DNA of 12,601 nucleotides from an uncultured Rhodospirillales bacterium (lineage in GTDB: Bacteria > Pseudomonadota > Alphaproteobacteria > Rhodospirillales > 2-02-FULL-58-16). A program made the translations under genes and the position numbers. The stretch's first letter is position 1. Each line of letters starts with the position of its first letter. Shown here one piece after another: positions 1 to 6,564 of the stretch. The stretch is from positions 1 to 12,601 of the forward strand of contig CAJXGZ010000036.1 of NCBI GenBank assembly GCA_913053795.1, in the 5' to 3' direction. The notes below the pieces were generated by a model that saw only the letters and a list, made by a program, of their open reading frames with translations, had not been told where the DNA came from and searched no databases.

Positions 1-9
1 CCCGCCATT

Positions 10-303
10 GTGAATAAATTGGCGCCGGCGCCCAACAACGCTCCAAAGCCCGCAGGCAAGCCGAAGCCAGCCGCCAAGGCGCCTGCCGCCCAGGCTGAAC
101 CGAACAGAATGATCATGGAGATGAACCGCATTAACGAGGCCAACGCCCTGCGTCAATCGGGAGCTTATCAGACAGGTTACATGGTGGACTCCGGGGCCGG
201 CGGCTACGCGCCCTTGCCGGGCGCCATGCAAAGGTCGGCGCCGAAAAACATCTCGGAGCAAATTCAGCGTCTCTCCGCCTATTACGCCAACTTGCATAAT
301 TAA
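10..303 (+). CDS. Small Pro/Ala-rich hypothetical protein, 5' end uncertain
   Basis: I do not recognise this 97-residue protein. Residues 5-30 are dominated by Pro, Ala and Lys and look like a disordered linker. Residues 33-45 are Met/Asn/Glu-rich and probably helical, and the C-terminal third contains a short helical-looking stretch (about 80-94) ending in LHN. There is no signal peptide, membrane segment or cysteine. The GTG at 10 has only nine bases before it, none resembling a Shine-Dalgarno site. The frame stays open to base 1, so the gene may begin outside the window and this could be the C-terminal part of a longer protein. A strong terminator directly follows the stop, which supports this being the real end of a transcription unit. 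Function is unknown. Confidence 0.55.
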   Translation: MNKLAPAPNNAPKPAGKPKPAAKAPAAQAEPNRMIMEMNRINEANALRQSGAYQTGYMVDSGAGGYAPLPGAMQRSAPKNISEQIQRLSAYYANLHN

Positions 304-321
304 ACACCTATTGTGAACGAC

Positions 322-369
322 GGGTTGCTCTAATTCCGCCGGACGCGGAAATAGAACCCTTTTTCTTTT
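322..369 (+). terminator. Rho-independent terminator after the first gene
   Basis: The inner stem is TTCCGC (334-339) with GCGGAA (345-350) around the loop CGGAC. After one A-A mismatch (333/351), CTA (330-332) pairs with TAG (352-354). After a 3-nt bulge (327-329), GGGTT (322-326) pairs with AACCC (355-359). A T-rich tract, TTTTTCTTTT (360-369), follows immediately. The site begins 19 bases after the stop codon at 301-303 and ends 69 bases before thrC, so it separates the two transcription units. Confidence 0.8.
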
Positions 370-383
370 AAGCTTGAAGGTTC

Positions 384-412
384 TTGCCGCGGGCCGGGAC
401 TGCCGATAGGTT
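384..412 (+). promoter_or_regulatory. Weak candidate sigma-70 promoter for thrC
   Basis: TTGCCG (384-389; 4 of 6 to TTGACA) is followed after 17 bases by TAGGTT (407-412; 3 of 6 to TATAAT). It lies between the terminator at 322-369 and thrC and would start transcription near 419. A promoter is expected here because the terminator isolates thrC from upstream, but the -10 match is poor, so the exact position is a guess. Confidence 0.22.
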
Positions 413-425
413 GCCCCATTCCTTT

Positions 426-429
426 GGAG
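426..429 (+). promoter_or_regulatory. Shine-Dalgarno site that fixes the thrC start
   Basis: GGAG sits nine bases before the GTG at 439. The in-frame TTG at 424 overlaps this site and has no ribosome-binding site of its own, so the GTG is preferred. It also gives the usual threonine-synthase N-terminus (MKYIS-RG). Confidence 0.65.
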
Positions 430-438
430 CAAGCGTTC

Positions 439-1848
439 GTGAAGTATATTTCCAGCCGTGGCGAGGCGTCGGGCCTTTCCTTTGACGATGTGCTGTTGGC
501 CGGCTTGGCCCGCGACGGCGGCCTCTTTGTTCCCCAGTCCTGGCCGCGTTTTTCAAAAGACGACATCCGCGCCCTTGAAGGCCTGTCTTACGCCGATGTG
601 GCGGCGCGCGTCATGGCGCCTTACCTGGGCGGCTGCATGGATGGGGACGATTTCGCCGCCATGACGGCCGAAACCTACAAGGATTTTGACCATCCGGACG
701 TGGCGCCCCTAAAAAAATTGGACGAAAAGGGCGATTTATGGCTGATGGAGCTGTTTCACGGCCCCACATTGGCCTTCAAGGACTACGCCTTGCAGCTGGT
801 GGGGCGCTTGTTCGACCATGTTTTGAAAAAACGGGGCCAGCGCCTGACCATTGTCGGCGCCACATCCGGCGACACCGGCTCCGCCGCCATCGAGGCCTGC
901 CGCGACCGCGACTCCCTTGAGGTCTTCATCCTTCACCCCAAGGGGCGGGTCAGCGACGTCCAGCGCCGCCAGATGACATGCGTGGCTTCCGCCAATATCC
1001 ATAATCTGGCCGTGGAGGGAAACTTTGATGATTGCCAGAACATGGTCAAGGCCTTGTTCAATGACGAAGTGTTTCGCGACCGCTACAACCTGGGCGCCGT
1101 CAATTCCATCAACTGGGCGCGCATCATGGCCCAAATCGCCTATTATTTTGTCGCCGCGGCGAAAGTTGGGGCCGCAAGGGGAGGCGTAACGCCTGTGTCG
1201 TTCGCCGTTCCCACCGGCAATTTCGGCAATATCTTCGCCGGCTACGCCGCCCGGGAAATGGGCTTGGAAATCAATCGGTTGGTAATTGGCTCAAACCGGA
1301 ACGATATTCTTTACAGGTTCATACAGACCGGCAAGATGGAGACCAGCGCGGTGCGCCCGACCTTAAGTCCCAGCATGGACATCCAGATTTCAAGCAATTT
1401 CGAGCGCTTGCTGTTCGATCTCTTGGGACGGGACGGCGCCAAGGTGACGGCGTTGATGAAGCAGTTCGCCGAAACAGGCCGTTTCGAGGTCGAAAAAGAG
1501 CCCCTGAACGCCCTGCGGGCCTTATTCACAGGCTATCGTTTCGGCGACCAGGAGACCAAGGCGGAAATCAAGGCGGTTTATGAGGAAACCGGGGCGTTGC
1601 TGGACCCCCATTCGGCGGTGGGCGCCGCCGCCGCCAAGGCGGCGCTGAAAAAAGAGGGCGGCGCGCCCATGATCGCCTTGGCCACCGCCCATCCGGCCAA
1701 ATTCCCCGATGCGGTGGAGGAGGCCGCCGGGATTCGCCCCGGGTTGCCTCCTCATTTGGCGGATTTGCTAGAGCGTGAGGAGCGCTTTGATGATCTGCCC
1801 AACGATCTGGACGCCATCCGCGGCTATATTTCCGGGAAATTGGCGTGA
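439..1848 (+). CDS. thrC: Threonine synthase
   Basis: Threonine synthase is a cytosolic PLP enzyme that converts O-phospho-L-homoserine to L-threonine and phosphate, the last step of threonine synthesis. From the GTG at 439 the protein is 469 residues, in the usual size range for the longer bacterial/fungal-type enzyme. The N-terminus MKYISSRGEA and the DGGLFVP motif (about residues 26-32) are typical. The PLP-binding lysine is K114 in HGPTLAFKDYALQ. The phosphate-binding loop GATSGDTGSAAIEA follows at about 138-151, and VPTGNFGN occurs at about 256-263. All expected motifs are intact. The GTG is chosen over the TTG at 424 because GGAG (426-429) lies at good spacing. The stop overlaps the start of the M16 peptidase gene (GTGA), implying co-transcription and translational coupling. 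Confidence 0.96.
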   Translation: MKYISSRGEASGLSFDDVLLAGLARDGGLFVPQSWPRFSKDDIRALEGLSYADVAARVMAPYLGGCMDGDDFAAMTAETYKDFDHPDVAPLKKLDEKGDLWLMELFHGPTLAFKDYALQLVGRLFDHVLKKRGQRLTIVGATSGDTGSAAIEACRDRDSLEVFILHPKGRVSDVQRRQMTCVASANIHNLAVEGNFDDCQNMVKALFNDEVFRDRYNLGAVNSINWARIMAQIAYYFVAAAKVGAARGGVTPVSFAVPTGNFGNIFAGYAAREMGLEINRLVIGSNRNDILYRFIQTGKMETSAVRPTLSPSMDIQISSNFERLLFDLLGRDGAKVTALMKQFAETGRFEVEKEPLNALRALFTGYRFGDQETKAEIKAVYEETGALLDPHSAVGAAAAKAALKKEGGAPMIALATAHPAKFPDAVEEAAGIRPGLPPHLADLLEREERFDDLPNDLDAIRGYISGKLA

Positions 1849-3110
1849 ACGTTCAAACCTCCACCCTGGCCAACGGCCTTCGCGTCGCCAGCGATCCCAT
1901 GGACGCCGTGGAAACGGTCTCTCTCGGCGTTTGGGTGGAGGGCGGCGCCCGTCAAGAGACGCCCGAAAACAACGGCGTCTCCCATTTGCTCGAGCATATG
2001 GCCTTCAAGGGCACCAAACGCCGCAGCGCCCGGGACATCGCCGAGGAGATCGAGAACGTGGGCGGCCACATCAACGCCTACACCTCGCGCGAAACCACCG
2101 CTTACTTCGCCAAGGTGCTCAAGGAGGACCTGGAGCTGGCCGTCGACATCATCGCCGACATCCTGCAAAACCCGGTCATGGACTCAGATGAACTGGCCAA
2201 CGAGCGCTCCGTCATCATCCAGGAAATCAATCAGGCCAACGACACCCCCGACGACCTGGTGTTCGAGCATTTTCAAAAGGCCGCCTTTCCCGGCCAGCCC
2301 ATGGGGCGCCCGGTTCTGGGAACGCTGGAGGTGGTGCGCGATCTGCCGCGCCAGGACATCATCGATTTCATGAGCGCCAATTACACGGCGCCGAGAATGG
2401 TTCTCGCCGCCTCCGGGCGCATCACCCATGAAAGATTGGCGGATCTGGCCCAGTCCTATTTTGGAGGCATCCCGGGGGGCGAGGCGCCTGCCCACGAAAA
2501 GCCCCGCTACGCCGGCGGCGATTTTCGCGAGGGGCGCGATTTGGAGCAGGCGCACGTCGTCCTCGGTTTCGAGGGCGTCAGCTTCGAGGACCCCGATTTC
2601 TACGCCGCCTCTATCTTGTCGACCCTGTTCGGCGGCGGCATGTCGTCGCGCTTGTTCCAGGAAATCCGCGAAAAACACGGGCTGGTCTACAGCATTTACT
2701 CGTTCCTCTCGTGCTACAAGGACGGCGGCGTCTTCGGCGTCTACGCCGGAACCGGCGAGCGGGAAACCAGCCGCCTGATCCCCCTGATTTGCGAGGAAAC
2801 CCTGAAAGTCTGCGGCGACGTCACCGAACAGGAGGTGACCCGCGCCCGCGCCCAGCTCAAGGCCAGCATCCTGATGTCGCTTGAAAGCACATCGTCGCGC
2901 GCCGAGCAGCTGGCCCGCCAGTTGATGGTTTTCGGACGTCCCCTTCCCATGGAGGAAATCATCCGGCGGGTGGAGGAGGTGGAGGTCTCCGATGTCCGGC
3001 GGGTGGCGAAACGCCTGACCTCGACGACGCCCACCTTCGCCGCCTTAGGCCCCATCTCGCACATTGAAAGCTTTGAGAAAGTAGCGGAGCGGCTGATAGC
3101 TGATAGCTGA
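1845..3110 (+). CDS. M16-family zinc metallopeptidase (processing-peptidase type)
   Basis: This 421-residue protein is a pitrilysin/M16B peptidase, the group that includes mitochondrial processing peptidase and single-chain bacterial relatives. The inverted zinc motif HLLEH is at residues 47-51 (H47 and H51 ligands, E50 general base). E127 lies 76 residues after H51, as in beta-MPP, and is the likely third ligand, so the enzyme should be active. The second half has the family loop LFGGGMSSRLFQEIREKHGL (about 262-281). I see no signal peptide or membrane segment, so it is probably cytoplasmic; its substrates are unknown. The GTG start overlaps the thrC stop and has GGGA (1834-1837) at good spacing. 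The last residues, LIADS, and the stop are encoded by a 7-bp tandem repeat. It faces yqgE tail-to-tail with 15 bases between the stops. Confidence 0.93.
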   Translation: MNVQTSTLANGLRVASDPMDAVETVSLGVWVEGGARQETPENNGVSHLLEHMAFKGTKRRSARDIAEEIENVGGHINAYTSRETTAYFAKVLKEDLELAVDIIADILQNPVMDSDELANERSVIIQEINQANDTPDDLVFEHFQKAAFPGQPMGRPVLGTLEVVRDLPRQDIIDFMSANYTAPRMVLAASGRITHERLADLAQSYFGGIPGGEAPAHEKPRYAGGDFREGRDLEQAHVVLGFEGVSFEDPDFYAASILSTLFGGGMSSRLFQEIREKHGLVYSIYSFLSCYKDGGVFGVYAGTGERETSRLIPLICEETLKVCGDVTEQEVTRARAQLKASILMSLESTSSRAEQLARQLMVFGRPLPMEEIIRRVEEVEVSDVRRVAKRLTSTTPTFAALGPISHIESFEKVAERLIADS

Positions 3111-3120
3111 TAGCTGATAG
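3093..3120 (+). repeat. Four perfect tandem copies of CTGATAG at the end of the M16 gene
   Basis: The units are 3093-3099, 3100-3106, 3107-3113 and 3114-3120. The unit is 7 bp, not a multiple of three, and contains overlapping TGA and TAG, so the array has stop codons in every forward frame. The M16 stop (TGA, 3108-3110) lies in the third unit. The last copy runs into the perfect 10-bp palindrome GATAGCTATC (3116-3125), which touches the stop of the opposing yqgE gene. Confidence 0.95.
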
Positions 3121-3125
3121 CTATC

Positions 3126-3704
3126 TCAGGCGTGTCCGGCGTCCTCGGACAGCATCCTGGGATCGATGCCGATCTTGTCCATGGCCCTGAGCCACTTGCC
3201 GTCCAGGTCGGGGCCGAAGACCAGATCGTTGTCGGGGGCCACATGCAGCCAGCCGTTGGCCTTGATTTCCGAATCAAGCTGTCCCGGTCCCCAGCCCGAA
3301 TAACCGAGCGCCAACAGGCTGCGGTTCGGTCCCGCGCCTCCGGCCATGTCCTTGAGGATGTCCACGGTGGCGGTCAGCGCCACCTCCTGGTCCACTTGCA
3401 GGGTGGTTTCCTGGGTGTAGTCGGCGGAATGCAGGACAAAGCCGCGTCCCGCCTCCACGGGTCCGCCGAAATGAATGACGATCCGCTCGCCGATATCCAA
3501 GGGCTTGATGCCCAGTTGCTCCAGAAGATCGGGAAAGGTCAAGGCTTCCAGCTTCCGGTTGATGACCAGTCCCATGGCGCCCTCGGCGCTGTGGGCGCAG
3601 AGATAGATCACCGTTTCGGAGAATCGGGGATCCTGCAGTCCCGGCATGGCCACCAGTAACTGTCCCGTGAGATAGTCGTCTAATTTTTTATCCATCTGGC
3701 CCAT
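3126..3704 (-). CDS. yqgE: YqgE/AlgH-family protein (DUF179)
   Basis: A 192-residue protein of the UPF0301/DUF179 family, named YqgE in enterics and AlgH in Pseudomonas. The family is widespread and compact, and its biochemical role is not settled. The N-terminal signature is clear: YLTGQLLVAMPGL (about 11-23), DPRF, then VIYLCAHSAEGAMGLVINR. FGGPVEAGRGFVLHS and the LGYSGWGPGQLDSEI segment further on are also typical. No signal peptide is present. The open frame extends upstream to 3827, but family alignment places the start at the ATG at 3704 (MGQMDKK) or 3695 (MDKK). Neither has a good Shine-Dalgarno site; I chose 3704. The gene is divergent from the DsbD-type gene and convergent with the M16 gene, so it is probably monocistronic. 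Confidence 0.92.
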   Translation of the reverse strand: MGQMDKKLDDYLTGQLLVAMPGLQDPRFSETVIYLCAHSAEGAMGLVINRKLEALTFPDLLEQLGIKPLDIGERIVIHFGGPVEAGRGFVLHSADYTQETTLQVDQEVALTATVDILKDMAGGAGPNRSLLALGYSGWGPGQLDSEIKANGWLHVAPDNDLVFGPDLDGKWLRAMDKIGIDPRMLSEDAGHA

Positions 3705-3790
3705 TGTTTTATTGTGACACAGGAATATGGCGGCGGAAAGGCGGGAGGAACGGATATTCACGGCTTTTTTCCATAAACTTTTCGTGAGTT

Positions 3791-3820
3791 TTGACGATTT
3801 TGTCGAATTCGCCCTAAAAA
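3791..3820 (+). promoter_or_regulatory. Candidate promoter for the DsbD/ScsB-type gene
   Basis: TTGACG (3791-3796; 5 of 6 to TTGACA) is separated by 18 bases from TAAAAA (3815-3820; 4 of 6 to TATAAT). It lies in the AT-rich 166-bp region between the divergent yqgE and dsbD-type genes (3705-3870) and predicts a start near 3827, giving a leader of about 44 bases. I could not assign a convincing promoter for yqgE on the other strand. Confidence 0.4.
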
Positions 3821-3870
3821 AGTCCATATTCTCTGGGAAGGACAGCTTCAGTCGTTTATTGAAGGCGCGG

Positions 3871-6036
3871 ATGTTTGTTCATGGAATCATAAAAGCGCGT
3901 TACGCGCTGCTGGCGGCGTTTCTTTTGGCGTTCGCGCCGGGACGGGCGCTGGCCGAGGCGGCGGTTTCCCCCACGGCGTCACTGTGGGCCGATTCCGGCT
4001 TCAGCCGCGTTCGCCTGGTTTCCGCCGTTGAGGCGGTGGGCGAAGGGGAGTCCGTGTCGCTGGGGCTGCACTTTCGCCTCAAGAAGGGCTGGAAGATATA
4101 TTGGCGCTCTCCCGGCGACGCCGGTTTTCCGCCGAGTCTTAATTGGTCCGGCTCTAAAAATCTGGACAAGGCCGTCCTGTCATGGCCCGTTCCCGAGCGC
4201 TTTTCCGTCCTCGGCTTCGACACCATGGGCTACAAGGACGAGGTGGCGCTGCCCATCAAGGCGACCTTGGCCAAGGCCGGGGAGCCGTTGAGCCTCAAGG
4301 TCGTCATCGACTATCTGGCCTGTAACGAGATCTGCATCCCCTTAAGGGTGAACCTGGCCCTGGATTTGCCGCCGGGACCGCCTTCGCCGAGCGCCTTCAC
4401 CCACCTTATCAACCGCTTCGCCGTGCGCGTGCCGGGGGACGGATCGGCCCATGGCCTGTTTATCGAGAAGGCCGAGTTGCTGGGCGCGGGCGCGGCGCTC
4501 AGGGTGAGCGCGTCGACCACCCTCGCCTTCGCCAAGCCCGATATGTACGTGGAGGGTCCCGACGGGTTGTCGTTCACGCCGCCCAAGGTCAAGCTCGGCG
4601 GTTATGGAAAACGCGTCACCTTGGAAACATCCATCGGCGGCCTTCAGAATCTGGAAGAAGGGCTGGCCGGAAAAAGCCTGACCATCACCCTCATCGACGG
4701 ACAACGCTTCGCCGAAAAAACCCTTGTGGCGCAATTGGCGGACGCCGCGGCCGCTCCCTTGGCGGCGGCTAGAACCTCTCCCGGAGCCGCCCTTGGGGCG
4801 GAGCCGCCGCTCTTGCTGATCCTGGCCATGGCGATTGCCGGCGGGCTGATCCTCAACCTCATGCCCTGCGTGCTGCCGGTGCTGTCCATCAAGCTGCTGG
4901 GCGTCATCAAGCACGGCGGCGGCCAGCGGCGCGCGGTGCGGATGAGCTTTATGGCTTCGGCGGCGGGCATCCTGTTTTCCTTCCTGGTTCTGGCCGGAAT
5001 TCTGGCCGCCTTGAAGGAAGCGGGATCGGTGGTGGGCTGGGGCGTTCAGTTCCAACACCCCTGGTTTCTCATCTCCATGGTCCTGATTGTGGGGTTGTTC
5101 GCCTGCAATATGTGGGGCTTCTTCACGGTGCGCCTGCCCATGTGGGCGACCGATCTTGGCGACAAGGCCAGCCATATCCATGGCCTTGGCGGCTCCTTCA
5201 TCTCCGGCGTTTTCGCCACGCTTTTGGCGACCCCTTGTTCGGCGCCGTTTCTCGGCACCGCCATCGGTTTCGCCCTTTCCCGCGGCGTCGGGGAAATCTT
5301 CGCCATTTTCACGGCGCTCGGCGTCGGCCTGGCGTTGCCGTTCCTGTTGCTGGCGGCGGCTCCCGGTCTGGCCACCCGCCTGCCCAAGCCGGGGCCATGG
5401 ATGCTGACGCTTCAGAAGATTCTCGGCTTCGCCCTTGCGGCGACGGGCGTTTGGCTGCTCAGCGTGCTGGCCGCCCAGGTGGGATTGGCCGGCGCCGTCG
5501 TTATCGGCGCCTTGACGGTTCTCGCCGGGGCGGCGCTCTATTTAACCCATCGCTTGGGTGGAAAGTTCGGGCGAGCGGGAGCGGCGGCGGTGGTGGTTCT
5601 GGCGGCGCTGGCCTTCTGGACGCCTCAAGGCTTTTCCCCCGTGGCCCCTGTTCAAGCGTCCAAAGGCGCGGACGTCCTGGACAAGCTGTGGACGCCTTTT
5701 GACGAGGCGGCCATTGGCGGCTTGGTCGCCGAGGGCAAGGTGGTCTTCGTCGACGTCACCGCCGATTGGTGCATCACCTGCATCGTCAACAAGACTTTCG
5801 TCCTCTCCGAGGGCGAGACGTTTAAGCGCCTGTCCAGCCCTTCCGTCATCGCCATGCAAGCCGACTGGACGTTGCCCAGCGACGCCATTTCCGAATATCT
5901 GGCGCGCTTTAAGCGCTACGGCATTCCCTTCAACGCCGTTTATGGTCCGGGGGCGCCGGACGGTCTGGTCCTGCCCGAGTTGCTCTCCCAAGATTCGGTG
6001 TTAAGCGCCATGGACAAGGCCGCCGGACCTAATTAA
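3871..6036 (+). CDS. DsbD/ScsB-type transmembrane thiol:disulfide interchange protein
   Basis: A 721-residue inner-membrane protein that should pass electrons from cytoplasmic thioredoxin to periplasmic thiol proteins. The ATG at 3871 has GAAGG (3861-3865) upstream and begins a signal peptide (hydrophobic core about 11-23, likely cleavage after ALA at residue 28). The periplasmic N-terminal domain (about 29-290) carries C151 and C155 in [10 protein letters not shown]. The multi-helix CcdA/DsbD membrane domain (about 310-590) carries C333 in NLMPCVLPV and C456 in [10 protein letters not shown]-terminal thioredoxin-like domain has C634 and C637 in ADWCITC. All three redox pairs are present. The C-x3-C pair in the N-terminal domain differs from the C-x5-C of E. 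coli DsbD and suggests the ScsB-like branch. No other scs or cytochrome-c-maturation gene is adjacent, so the partner is unknown. The stop overlaps that of rnhA. Confidence 0.9.
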   Translation: MFVHGIIKARYALLAAFLLAFAPGRALAEAAVSPTASLWADSGFSRVRLVSAVEAVGEGESVSLGLHFRLKKGWKIYWRSPGDAGFPPSLNWSGSKNLDKAVLSWPVPERFSVLGFDTMGYKDEVALPIKATLAKAGEPLSLKVVIDYLACNEICIPLRVNLALDLPPGPPSPSAFTHLINRFAVRVPGDGSAHGLFIEKAELLGAGAALRVSASTTLAFAKPDMYVEGPDGLSFTPPKVKLGGYGKRVTLETSIGGLQNLEEGLAGKSLTITLIDGQRFAEKTLVAQLADAAAAPLAAARTSPGAALGAEPPLLLILAMAIAGGLILNLMPCVLPVLSIKLLGVIKHGGGQRRAVRMSFMASAAGILFSFLVLAGILAALKEAGSVVGWGVQFQHPWFLISMVLIVGLFACNMWGFFTVRLPMWATDLGDKASHIHGLGGSFISGVFATLLATPCSAPFLGTAIGFALSRGVGEIFAIFTALGVGLALPFLLLAAAPGLATRLPKPGPWMLTLQKILGFALAATGVWLLSVLAAQVGLAGAVVIGALTVLAGAALYLTHRLGGKFGRAGAAAVVVLAALAFWTPQGFSPVAPVQASKGADVLDKLWTPFDEAAIGGLVAEGKVVFVDVTADWCITCIVNKTFVLSEGETFKRLSSPSVIAMQADWTLPSDAISEYLARFKRYGIPFNAVYGPGAPDGLVLPELLSQDSVLSAMDKAAGPN

Positions 6037-6497
6037 AGACTAGGGTCCGCTTGTGCTTGTAGCGACGCGCCGGTGGCCAGTTGGTCGGCGCGTTCGTTGC
6101 CCTCGTGGCCGGAATGGCCCTTGACCCACAACCATTCCACCCGGTGGCCTTCGCTCGCCGCGTCCAGCCTTCGCCACAGGTCTTCGTTCTTGACCGGCTT
6201 CTTGTTCGCGGTCCGCCAGCCGTTGCGCTTCCAGGCGTGGATCCATTTGGTGACGCCGTCGCGCAAATAGACGCTGTCGGTGTGCAGGCGGGCGTTGACG
6301 CCGCGCTTTAAAGTCTCCAGCCCCTGGATGGCGGCCATCAGCTCCATGCGGTTGTTGGTGGTGTCCGCCTCGCCGCCGGACAGCTCCTTTTCATGGCCCT
6401 TCCAGCGCAGCAGAACCCCCCAGCCGCCGGGGCCGGGGTTGCCGCTGCAAGCGCCGTCGGTGAACAGTTCCACCGTGTCGGTTTCGGTGTTGGTCAT
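6033..6497 (-). CDS. rnhA: Ribonuclease HI
   Basis: RNase HI cuts the RNA strand of RNA-DNA hybrids, for example in R-loops and replication primers. The 154-residue length is close to the 155 of E. coli. All four metal-binding acidic residues are present: D14 ([15 protein letters not shown]), E52 (NRMELMAAI), D74 (HTDSVY) and D138 (NERADQLA). The catalytic-loop histidine is H128 in VKGHSGHEG. Each is shifted by four from E. coli numbering. The start is the ATG at 6497, giving [15 protein letters not shown]; a longer frame to 6716 has no homologous character. No Shine-Dalgarno site precedes the ATG, and a TATA-like -10 lies only a few bases upstream, so the mRNA may be leaderless. It is convergent with the DsbD-type gene and divergent from the TPR-like gene. 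Confidence 0.96.
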   Translation of the reverse strand: MTNTETDTVELFTDGACSGNPGPGGWGVLLRWKGHEKELSGGEADTTNNRMELMAAIQGLETLKRGVNARLHTDSVYLRDGVTKWIHAWKRNGWRTANKKPVKNEDLWRRLDAASEGHRVEWLWVKGHSGHEGNERADQLATGASLQAQADPSL

Positions 6498-6505
6498 AAA
6501 TAATA

Positions 6506-6534
6506 TATATAAAGAGATAACCCCCCCCTGGAAA
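6506..6534 (-). promoter_or_regulatory. Candidate rnhA promoter with a G8 tract in its spacer
   Basis: Read on the minus strand: TTTCCA (6534-6529; 4 of 6), a 17-base spacer that begins with eight G (C on the plus strand, 6521-6528), then TATATA (6511-6506). An alternative -10, TATATT (6509-6504; 5 of 6), would have a 19-base spacer. Transcription would begin around 6498-6500, at or next to the rnhA ATG (6497). Confidence 0.38.
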
Positions 6535-6564
6535 CACCTGTGGGAAACGCCCTTAGGGAAACAA

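Noticed and set aside
3093..3125. CTGATAG array as a CRISPR or transposon end
   Set aside because: The units are only 7 bp with no spacers, and there are no terminal inverted repeats or transposase gene nearby.
3727..3870. N-terminal extension of the DsbD-type protein by 48 residues
   Set aside because: It covers the AT-rich promoter region and would bury the signal peptide. The ATG at 3871 has GAAGG upstream and a normal signal sequence.
4342..5181. 279-residue minus-strand frame opposite the DsbD-type gene, and similar long antisense frames elsewhere (2184-2678, 9071-9823)
   Set aside because: All lie opposite well-identified genes, have biased composition typical of GC-rich antisense frames, and show no ribosome-binding site or recognisable domain.
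6280..6564. N-terminal extension of the TPR-like protein by 95 residues
   Set aside because: It is antisense to rnhA and to its promoter region. The ATG at 6565 has a ribosome-binding site and begins a clean signal peptide.
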